A DNA stretch of 8,009 nucleotides from contig CAMGDO010000027.1 of NCBI GenBank assembly GCA_946042585.1, positions 1 through 8,009 of the forward strand, written 5' to 3'. The position numbers and the translations under genes were made by a program. The notes beneath the pieces were generated by a model. It searched no databases. It saw only the letters and a program-made list of their open reading frames with translations, and was not told where the DNA came from. The DNA is from an uncultured Clostridia bacterium (GTDB lineage Bacteria > Bacillota > Clostridia > Christensenellales > Aristaeellaceae). Of the stretch, positions 1-6,500 are shown in pieces (position 1 is the stretch's first letter; each line of letters begins with the position of its first letter).

Positions 1-318
1 ATGGCGATTGTGAACCTGAACAAGGCGCAGAAAAGCGCTGAGGAAAAAAGCATCAGGACGACGCCGGAGGATGAATACGGCAAGCTGATGAAGCGGGCCG
101 GATGCGCGAAATACGCCATGATGCAGGGCGTATTTGTGAAGGACGATCCGAGCTACAACTACAAGGGCGTGGACTGTTTCCTCAACGGCGCGAAATTCAC
201 ATTTGAGATGGGGCAGACGGCGAACATGCCGGAGCCGGTATATGAGATTCTCAAAAACGCCGGGAAGGTTGCGGGCGGCAAGCTGCTGGAGGAAACGAAG
301 GCTGCGCCTGAAAAGTAA
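1..318 (+). CDS. small phage virion-region protein, function unknown
   Basis: Encodes 105 residues ending in TAA at 316-318. The first base of the window is the A of the ATG, so the ribosome site cannot be seen and a longer product starting upstream cannot be excluded. The N-terminal 30 residues are charged and probably flexible. Residues 36-75 look like a small beta-rich fold ending in GVDCFLNGAKFTFEMGQ, followed by a helix with MPEPVYEILKNAG (76-88). The pattern of a short beta hairpin with an 'NG' turn and then a 'PEPV-EIL-NA' helix is one I associate with small proteins encoded just downstream of major capsid genes in tailed phages, but I cannot assign a named family. It lies 11 bases before the adaptor-like gene and is presumably co-transcribed with it. 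A head-decoration or head-completion role is possible; a non-structural role cannot be ruled out. Confidence 0.75.
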   Translation: MAIVNLNKAQKSAEEKSIRTTPEDEYGKLMKRAGCAKYAMMQGVFVKDDPSYNYKGVDCFLNGAKFTFEMGQTANMPEPVYEILKNAGKVAGGKLLEETKAAPEK

Positions 319-324
319 GGAGGG
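317..324 (+). promoter_or_regulatory. Shine-Dalgarno for the adaptor gene
   Basis: AAGGAGGG overlaps the last two bases of the upstream TAA stop and sits five bases before the GTG at 330. It is a near-perfect anti-16S match and is the reason for choosing this GTG rather than a later ATG. Confidence 0.85.
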
Positions 325-329
325 CGCGC

Positions 330-875
330 GTGAAACTGGGGCAGATCATCAAGATGGCGATGATGCAATCGGGCGAGGACATCGAGGACACGGAGGAATA
401 CCGTGAACGCATGATCGTCTACATCAACGAAGGATACAGGCGGATGATGGAAAAATTCAGGCCCACGAAAACGGCGACGCTCTATGCGGACGATGGAGAA
501 ATTGACTTTTCCGGAATACGGGACATGATCGAAATCGAAAGCGTGCGCAGAAACGAAACCGGAAGGGAAGAGAGATTCGAGAAAAAAGCGAACGGGAGAA
601 TACGCGTATCAAGCGACAGTGCATACGACGTGGAATACACGTATGAACCCAGGGCGCTGGAAAAGGACACGGACGAGCCTGAATTGCCGCAGGGCGCGCA
701 CATGGCGCTTTCGGACTATGCGACATGGAGATATTACGGGAACGGAAATATCGCCAAGCAGCAGAGGGGCCAATTCTACTACCAGAGATTCATGATGGAA
801 CTGGACAGACTGACGCCGCAAAAGCAGCGCGGAGGAGGGCACAGAAACTTTCACGGGCTGTTTGAATGCACGTAA
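330..875 (+). CDS. head-tail adaptor-like protein
   Basis: Encodes 181 residues from GTG (330) to TAA (873-875). The order of elements matches phage head-to-tail adaptors that dock on the portal ring. A helical N-terminus carries YINEGYRRMMEKF (31-43). A beta region follows (about 47-106), starting with a 'LYADDGEIDFSGI' strand-turn. Then comes the signature acidic-proline stretch EKDTDEPELP (111-120), leading into a long helix with HMALSDYATWRYYGNGN (124-140) and FYYQRFMMELDRL (149-161). In known podovirus/siphovirus adaptors a 'DTDEPELPE-YH-ALVDYA' block before the C-terminal helix is very common. The last 15 or so residues are Gly/His/basic and probably extended. Position between a small head-region protein and a tail nozzle-like protein supports the role. 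The family level call is good; which exact adaptor subfamily is not determined. An alternative is a head-closure protein. Confidence 0.75.
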   Translation: MKLGQIIKMAMMQSGEDIEDTEEYRERMIVYINEGYRRMMEKFRPTKTATLYADDGEIDFSGIRDMIEIESVRRNETGREERFEKKANGRIRVSSDSAYDVEYTYEPRALEKDTDEPELPQGAHMALSDYATWRYYGNGNIAKQQRGQFYYQRFMMELDRLTPQKQRGGGHRNFHGLFECT

Positions 876-877
876 AA

Positions 878-888
878 AAAGGAGGGGG
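878..888 (+). promoter_or_regulatory. Shine-Dalgarno for the tail hub/nozzle gene
   Basis: AAAGGAGGGGG lies in the 18-base gap after the adaptor stop codon, five bases before the GTG at 894. This strong site decides the non-ATG start; the first in-frame ATG would begin at residue 12 and has no comparable site. Confidence 0.85.
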
Positions 889-893
889 ACACG

Positions 894-2390
894 GTGGCTA
901 TCAACCCGGGCAACTACGAAACGCAGATGATGATTACACAATTTGCGGGAATCGACCAGAGGCAGGGGGACAGCGCCGTGTCCCTTGCGTATGCATACAA
1001 GGCGGAGAACGTGCACACGGAACGGGGCATGCTGGAAAGCGCGGGCGGATACGAACCGGCCATGCCGCCGCTGACGGCGGCGATTGGAACGCTGGCGCGG
1101 TTTTACAGAAGGAGCATCGAGCAGGAGGACGAACGGGAGGTATTCGTCGCGGCGACGCTGGACGGCATATACACATGGACGGCGGGAACGGACGCATGGA
1201 TCAGGCGGTATCCGGCAGAGGGGACGCTCTACAAGGACGCCTGGAGCTATGTGACGTATGAAACCGTGCGCAATGACGCGACGGTGGACGTGCTGCTGAT
1301 GACCAACGACAGGGACGGCATGGTGATTGTATACGGAGACGACCTGAGCGCACAGAAGCTGGAAATCAACATGGCGAGCGGTGGAAAGACGCTGAAATTT
1401 TCGCACATCGAGCGGCACAACGAGCGAATATGGGGATGCGGACAGCCGGGGGAGCCGGACAACCTGTATTATTCGCGGCCATACGAAATATTAAACTGGG
1501 ATCCCATAGTGGAAACGCCGGAGCTGGGCGGAGGCATGATCCAGCAGCCGACGTGGGACGGAGACGAATTTATCGCGCTCAGACGGTTCGGCGCGTATCT
1601 GGTGGCGTGCAAAAAGCGGAGCATGTGGCTGATACGCGGAACGGATCCGGGCACGTTCACGATAGAGGAAGTATACGGAAGCGACGCGCCGGCATCCGCA
1701 GCGAGCATTGCGGTAGACGGCGCACAGATGTTTTACCTGAGCGAGAGCGGAATCGGCGTATACGACGGAAGCGCGGCGCAGCTGCTTGATAAAAACGCGC
1801 TGTATGAAACGATGCTGCTGCGGGCGCCGGGATGCGAAGAGAGAGCGGCGGCGTGCGTAGCAAGGCACGTATATTATCTGGCGCTGGCAGTGCGAAAAGA
1901 CGCATACGAGGAAGGAACCATTGAAAACAACACGATTATCGAATACGACACGATACGGGGGACATTCCTGGTAAGGACTGGCATACCCGTAAGGAGCATG
2001 TACGCGGCCGGAGGGAAGGTATACTTTACGACCAGCACGCAGCCATACCAGGTATTCACGCTGGGAAGCGGGACAGGATACAACGGGCAGAGCGTACACG
2101 CGTACTGGCAGACGGGATGGATAGACCTTGGCGGGAAGAACATACAGAAAAGCGCGTTTGAGCTGCGGTTTTACGCCAAGGGAGAGACGGGCGCGACGAT
2201 GACGCTGACGGTAGAAACGGAACGCAAGGAAAAGCAAAAGAGCGTGGCGCTGTATGAAACAGGGAAAATGCACAAGGTGCGAATCGCGAACAGAGGAAAG
2301 CGATTCCGGCTGAAAATAGAGACAGAGGGAACACAGGCATGGAGCATCATGGGCGGGATGCAGATCAACATGGACATAGACGGAGAGTGA
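894..2390 (+). CDS. beta-propeller tail hub/nozzle (stabilisation-like) protein
   Basis: Encodes 498 residues from GTG (894) to TGA (2388-2390). The sequence is dominated by short beta strands and W/Y/G-rich turns typical of phage tail nozzle or 'stabilisation' proteins, such as P22 gp10 and its relatives. Key blocks are FAGIDQR with MLESAGGYEP near the N-terminus (17-55), ERIWG (177-181), LYYSRPYEILNWDP (191-204), WDGDEFIALRRFGAYLVACKK (221-241), WLIRGTDP (245-252) and MFYLSESGIGVYDG (279-292). The combination of 'L-YS-P---NW', 'I-AL--FG-YLV--K' and 'FLS--GI' is characteristic of these propellers. Residues 405-414 (WQTGWIDLGG) start a probable C-terminal beta-sandwich. In known phages this protein sits below the adaptor and closes the channel until ejection. 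The direct downstream position from the adaptor agrees. It carries no signal peptide, consistent with cytoplasmic virion assembly. The subfamily is uncertain; a siphovirus tail-tip protein is a less likely alternative. Confidence 0.8.
   Translation: MAINPGNYETQMMITQFAGIDQRQGDSAVSLAYAYKAENVHTERGMLESAGGYEPAMPPLTAAIGTLARFYRRSIEQEDEREVFVAATLDGIYTWTAGTDAWIRRYPAEGTLYKDAWSYVTYETVRNDATVDVLLMTNDRDGMVIVYGDDLSAQKLEINMASGGKTLKFSHIERHNERIWGCGQPGEPDNLYYSRPYEILNWDPIVETPELGGGMIQQPTWDGDEFIALRRFGAYLVACKKRSMWLIRGTDPGTFTIEEVYGSDAPASAASIAVDGAQMFYLSESGIGVYDGSAAQLLDKNALYETMLLRAPGCEERAAACVARHVYYLALAVRKDAYEEGTIENNTIIEYDTIRGTFLVRTGIPVRSMYAAGGKVYFTTSTQPYQVFTLGSGTGYNGQSVHAYWQTGWIDLGGKNIQKSAFELRFYAKGETGATMTLTVETERKEKQKSVALYETGKMHKVRIANRGKRFRLKIETEGTQAWSIMGGMQINMDIDGE
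2382..2385 (+). promoter_or_regulatory. Shine-Dalgarno for the 68-aa gene
   Basis: GGAG lies inside the last codons of the propeller gene, nine bases before the ATG at 2395. Only four bases separate the upstream stop from this start, so translational coupling is likely. Confidence 0.6.
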
Positions 2391-2394
2391 TCAC

Positions 2395-2601
2395 ATGGCG
2401 GGGAAATACCAGAAGCCGCAGATCATGCCGCCCAGGGGAGCGGACATGGCGAGCATGCAAAGCATGGGGAAATACATGGAAAGGCACGCAAAGCGGGTGA
2501 ACGACGCATTTGCGGAGGTATACGCAATCATCAGCGAACTGAAGGAAGAAAACAGAAAGCTGAAAGAAACGATGAAGGGAGCGCAAAGCAGTGGCGAGTA
2601 A
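2395..2601 (+). CDS. small coiled-coil protein, function unknown
   Basis: Encodes 68 residues from ATG (2395) to TAA (2599-2601). The first 17 residues are basic and proline-containing and probably disordered. Residues 22-62 form one long amphipathic helix; its second half (VNDAFAEVYAIISELKEENR, 35-54, and onwards) has heptad-like spacing of A/V/I/L and strongly charged faces, so oligomerisation through a short coiled coil is likely. I recognise no family. It is squeezed between the propeller gene (4-base gap) and the ejection-type gene, which it overlaps by 11 bases, so it is probably made stoichiometrically with a virion component. It could be a minor virion protein, a chaperone for the neighbouring ejection protein, or a packaging adaptor. 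Reality as a gene is supported by the ribosome site, tight spacing and the same codon habits as its neighbours. Confidence 0.75.
   Translation: MAGKYQKPQIMPPRGADMASMQSMGKYMERHAKRVNDAFAEVYAIISELKEENRKLKETMKGAQSSGE
2575..2581 (+). promoter_or_regulatory. Shine-Dalgarno within the 68-aa gene
   Basis: AAGGGAG sits nine bases before the GTG at 2591, inside the preceding reading frame. It supports the GTG start and therefore the 11-base overlap between the two genes. Confidence 0.6.
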
Positions 2602-3514
2602 GAACCAGACGGTAACGCAAAACGACAAACAGACAACGACCAGCCAGAGCCAGAGCCAGCAGAGCCAGCAGAGCCAATCGACCACGCAGGCGGTTGTAAA
2701 CAGCGAGCTGCTTGCGCAGATTCTGGAAGGGCTGCAGGATGCGGGATACACGCAGAAAACGACGGATGAGCTGATGAAGATTGCGGAGGATTATTACCTG
2801 CCGCAATACAACGCGGAGATTGAAGCGGCGCAGCAGGCGCAGGCTGTGAAGGACATGAGCTACACGCAGCAGCTGGAAAACCTGCAAAGCGCATACGGCA
2901 AAAACATAAACGTGCAAAACGCGGCTTACGACAAGAGCCGGGCAGCACTGGAAACGGGCGCGCTGGCGCGCGGAATGGGAAGAAGCAGCTACACGATGGC
3001 CACGCTTTCGGGAAACGACCAGGCAAGGAGCGCGGCGCTTGCGCAGCTGGCGGACGACTATTTGCAAAACGTGCGTCAGGTGACGGACGAGCAGACGCTG
3101 AGCGCCGCGCAGAGCGCGGAGACCATCGGGCGGCTGAACGCGGACAAGGCGACGAACATCACGAACAAGCTGCGCGAGCTGGCAGACACGGAATACCAGA
3201 AATACATCACGGGCGTAAACCAGCAGAACGCGAACTATCTGGCGGCTGTACAGGCGGCGATGGGTCAGATGACCACGGGACAGACGACCGGGACGAGCAA
3301 GACAAGCGAAACAAGCAACACAACCGGACAGAGCACGCAGGTGACGTATGTTGGAGGAAGCGGAACGAGCGGAACGAGCCAGAAAAAGAGCAGCACGAAT
3401 ACGGCCATAAGCCCGTACTATGAAGCAAACGTATACGGAAACAAGGCGAACACGGGCGGCGGAGCGACAGGACTGGCAAGCCCCAAGGAAAAGACAAAGC
3501 AGATGCTGTATTGA
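2591..3514 (+). CDS. internal virion / DNA-ejection protein candidate
   Basis: Encodes 307 residues from GTG (2591) to TGA (3512-3514). Three parts are visible. Residues 1-33 are a polar tract almost entirely of Q, S and T. Residues 36-225 are helical, Ala/Gln-rich and cysteine-free, with the block ALARGMGRSSYTMATLSGNDQ (124-144) followed by SAALAQLADDYLQNV (147-161) and a long further helix. Residues 228-270 are a Thr/Ser/Gly-rich linker, and a short tail with SPYYEANVYGNKA (274-286) closes the protein. An 'AR-GM-RSSY' turn between long Ala/Gln helices recalls small internal virion proteins of short-tailed phages that leave the capsid with the DNA, as do P22 gp7/gp20-type proteins. Direct placement before a giant protein of similar composition fits an ejection apparatus. 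The role is inferred from composition, motif and position; no catalytic residues are seen. A minor tail or scaffold-like protein is an alternative. Confidence 0.65.
   Translation: MASKNQTVTQNDKQTTTSQSQSQQSQQSQSTTQAVVNSELLAQILEGLQDAGYTQKTTDELMKIAEDYYLPQYNAEIEAAQQAQAVKDMSYTQQLENLQSAYGKNINVQNAAYDKSRAALETGALARGMGRSSYTMATLSGNDQARSAALAQLADDYLQNVRQVTDEQTLSAAQSAETIGRLNADKATNITNKLRELADTEYQKYITGVNQQNANYLAAVQAAMGQMTTGQTTGTSKTSETSNTTGQSTQVTYVGGSGTSGTSQKKSSTNTAISPYYEANVYGNKANTGGGATGLASPKEKTKQMLY
2644..2673 (+). repeat. short tandem repeat coding for a Ser-Gln tract
   Basis: Two copies of CCAGAG (2644-2655) are followed by two copies of CCAGCAGAG (2656-2673), and a broken unit CCAA follows. They encode the Q/S run at about residues 18-28 of the 307-aa protein. 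The units are in frame, so unit gain or loss in multiples of three would only change tract length. Confidence 0.85.
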
Positions 3515-3515
3515 T

Positions 3516-3522
3516 GGAGGGG
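3516..3522 (+). promoter_or_regulatory. Shine-Dalgarno for the giant gene
   Basis: GGAGGGG lies in the 13-base gap, five bases before the ATG at 3528. It favours this ATG over the ATG at 3514, which overlaps the upstream stop but is in a different frame, and over the in-frame ATG at 3552. Confidence 0.85.
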
Positions 3523-3527
3523 AAGAC

Positions 3528-6500
3528 ATGGACATCCGGCAGAGAGTAAACATGGATGAAGAAGAAAAGCGCAGGATGCTGGAGGCGAGCATCGCGCGCA
3601 GGCAAAACGCGCAGGCGCAATCATACATAAAAAAGACGACGCAGGGAGCGGAAACGACACAGACGGCGAAGCGGGAAACGATCAATCTTGCACAGCACAA
3701 GCCGGAGGACATCACATCGCTGAGCTACCGGATGCCGGAGGGAGAGCGGCAGGGATTTATCGACTATGCGCAAAAGTACTATGAAAGCGTGGGCGCGAGC
3801 GGGATCCCCAAGAGCGAGGACGTAAAGTCGCAGTGGAGCGCATGGGACGCGCAGCGGGAAAGCGCGGCGGAACAAAGGCGAATTGAAAAGGAACAGAGAA
3901 ATTTCTCAAGCACCCTGGGCGCGACGGGAAACCTGCCGCGCCTTGAGGTGCTTTCTGCCATTTCCGCGATGGAGGATGACGGAGAAAAAAAGACGGCACT
4001 GCAAAGCTATGCGACGCTGACAGGGACAAAGGGCAGCGTGTACTATTCGCCCTACGCGAAGGCGACGAGCGAGGCGCTCAAAACGCTGGGCATTGAGGCG
4101 GTGGACGATAACTGGTTTGCGCAAAATGCGGGGCTGGAAAGAGGACTGCTCAAAAACGCGTACACGGGCAAGGTGGAAAAGCCGGGAAACAGCGCGACGC
4201 AGGAGCAGAAGAACGCCTACGCGGCCTACATCCTGCGCGGAAACGAGCAGACGACAAAAGACGCAGAACAGGAAATGAAAACGCTGTACGATGATGTTGC
4301 GAGAAAGGCAACGACGTACAGCGGATTTGACATAAGCGCATACATTGAGGGAATTGACTGGAAGGAATACCCGACGCTGGAAAAGATGATGGACGGAGCA
4401 AAGACGGGCGAATATGTACAGCTCAACCGCGCGGTGCCGTTCAGCATGGAAGCGCTCTATGGCGTGGCGTACTGCGCGAAAAACGGCATTGAACCGGAGG
4501 ACGCGCGGGAATATGAGCTATACGCGGGCGCATGGGTCAACGCGCTGAAAAAAGAAGCGACGCTGGGAACGGACGAGGAAGAACCGGAAGGATTTTTTGC
4601 GGGCATCCTCGACACGCTGAGCGGAGAAGAAAAAAAGAGAGTACAGCGAAAGGAACAGGGAGCAGCGGCGCGGGAAACGCTGGATGCGCTGGGGATTGGC
4701 TATACGCTGGAGAAAAAGGAGAGCGAAGCGGAGCAGGAAGTCAATGCGGATGGATCGATTGTGATTCATCCGGGCGAAGAGACAAAAAGCGTGACAAAGA
4801 GAGAAGCGCAGGAGGAAAAGAGTGAACAGAAGGCGCAGGAGAGCGTGCAGAAAACCACGCCGACGGGGTGGATTGCGGGGCTGAACGCGCCATCGGAAGA
4901 AGCGCAGACGCAGGAGGAAAAGGGCGAACAGAATGAGCAGGAGAGCGTGCAGAAAACGACGCCGACGGGATGGATTGCGGGGATGAACGCGCCATCGCAA
5001 GAAGAGCCGAAGCAGGAGGAAAAGAGCGAACAAAAGGCGCAGGAGAGCGTGCAGAAAACCACGCCGACCGGATGGATGAATGAACGGACGACGGAAAGCA
5101 AAATCAAGGCATTTCAGGGCGGAAGCTATGCATTCGTTGAAAGCGCGCAGGACAGGAGCGCGCTGAGGCGGATTGACGCGCAGATTGCGACGCTTGCGCA
5201 GGAACAAAAGGAACTGCAAAGGATCAAACAGGAAGAAATCAAAACAGACAGAGCAAGCCAGATCAGGGCAGCGCAAAGCAGCGGAGACACAAGAAGGCGG
5301 ATCGAGCAGATCAATGAGCAGATCGGGCGGCTGAACGCGAAAAAGATTCGTATTGCGTTTTCGGGAAGCGGCGAGGGCGCAAGCGCGACGAACGTGCAGG
5401 GAAGGAGAACCATCACGCCGGAGACAGCCATGGACGTGATGGAGCGCACGCAGGAGCTGAGCGAGCAGCGCGCAGCGGAAGAAGCGAAAAAAAGCCAGAA
5501 CATGCAGCCGCCCATCGGATGGGGAACGACGGAATACAGGATGTGGATGGAAGCCGCGACGGACGAAATGGACGCGATATTCGACGAATATGACGCGGCG
5601 ATGAAGGACGCGGAGGAAATCGAGGACATCGACGCGCGGGTAGCGGCGATGTACGAGGCGCAATACCAGAAGGAACAAAAATTGCTGCGGCAGTCGATCA
5701 GAACAAGCGTGATGGAAGAACTGATTGCGCAGGATGAGGAAACACAGACCATAAGAAGCAGCGTGCCGCAGGAGCGAATCAGCATGCTGTGCGAACGCGA
5801 GGTAGCCAGCGCCCTGGGAGACGATGCGCGCGTGCAGGAGCTGACAAACGCGCTGCTGGAGGCAGGATATGCGGCATGCTGGCCGGAGGAGGATGCGGCC
5901 GTTGCGCAGGAGCGGGAGGAAGCGATTGCATACGCGCGGCAATGGGGAGACGAAGCAGTGCGCGAAAGGCTGGGAATCACGGACAATCGCGCATTGACGG
6001 AGGACGACTATTACCAAGCGGCGCACACGGACAAGGGATTTTGGGAATGGGAAATTTGGAACATCGGGGAAAACGGAAGAAGCCTGAAGGATTACGTACA
6101 GGTGATGGGACAAAATCAGGGCGTGCTTGAGGTAGACAAACAGAGAACGGAAGCGTATCTGGACTACCTTGTGCGGGGGGTGATTGGCGAGAACGCAAGC
6201 ATTGAGCAGACGGAGGCGGCGAAAAACGCGCTGGCGGTGAATCTGGCGATTACAGGCGGCGTGATGAGCGGAACGACCTCAGCCGTGCAGGGAGCGGCGG
6301 ACATGCTGGAGGCGCTGGTATACGAAAGCGCGCGGGCACAGTACGGACGGAACCTGACGCGTGAGGAAATGGCGATTCTATCGCCCGGCTATGCCATGAT
6401 GAAGAGCGCGAAGGAAGCCATAGGCGAAACGGCGCAGGCCATCACGCCGGACGTGAGCGGACGCGGGGAATGGGTGCAGACGATCAAGGGACTTACGCAG

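Noticed and set aside
874..880. Run of seven A after the adaptor gene as a possible slippage site joining it to the next gene
   Set aside because: The run begins within the TAA stop codon itself, and the next gene has its own strong ribosome site and GTG start.
866..1261. Alternative + strand frame overlapping the start of the propeller gene
   Set aside because: Gly/Arg-rich product typical of a shifted reading of the true gene. The strong ribosome site and family motifs support the GTG at 894 instead.
609..1418. 269-codon minus-strand frame, and a similar one at 1491-2273
   Set aside because: Both lie opposite the adaptor and propeller genes, which have clear family patterns. No independent evidence such as a ribosome site or domain was seen.
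2531..3715. 394-codon open frame on the minus strand spanning three + strand genes
   Set aside because: Same composition artefact; it crosses two gene boundaries that have good ribosome sites on the + strand and encodes an Arg/Leu/Val-rich product without recognisable fold.
4631..4637. A AAA AAG heptamer in the frame of a canonical -1 slippery site in the giant gene
   Set aside because: A -1 shift would add only about 63 codons of Gly/Arg-rich shadow sequence, ending at 4825. Such heptamers are expected in a Lys/Glu-rich, A-rich gene. I saw no obvious downstream pseudoknot, though I did not fold the region.
4809..5075. The 102-base repeats considered as a CRISPR array or iteron origin
   Set aside because: The units are contiguous without unique spacers, have a codon-multiple period, and keep the reading frame with synonymous differences. 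This is a protein repeat.
4518..6113. 531-codon open frame on the minus strand
   Set aside because: It lies wholly opposite the giant gene and its product is rich in Arg, Leu, Phe and His in a translated-antisense pattern. Scarcity of T on the + strand makes reverse-strand stop codons rare (they need TTA, CTA or TCA on the + strand), so long antisense frames arise by chance.
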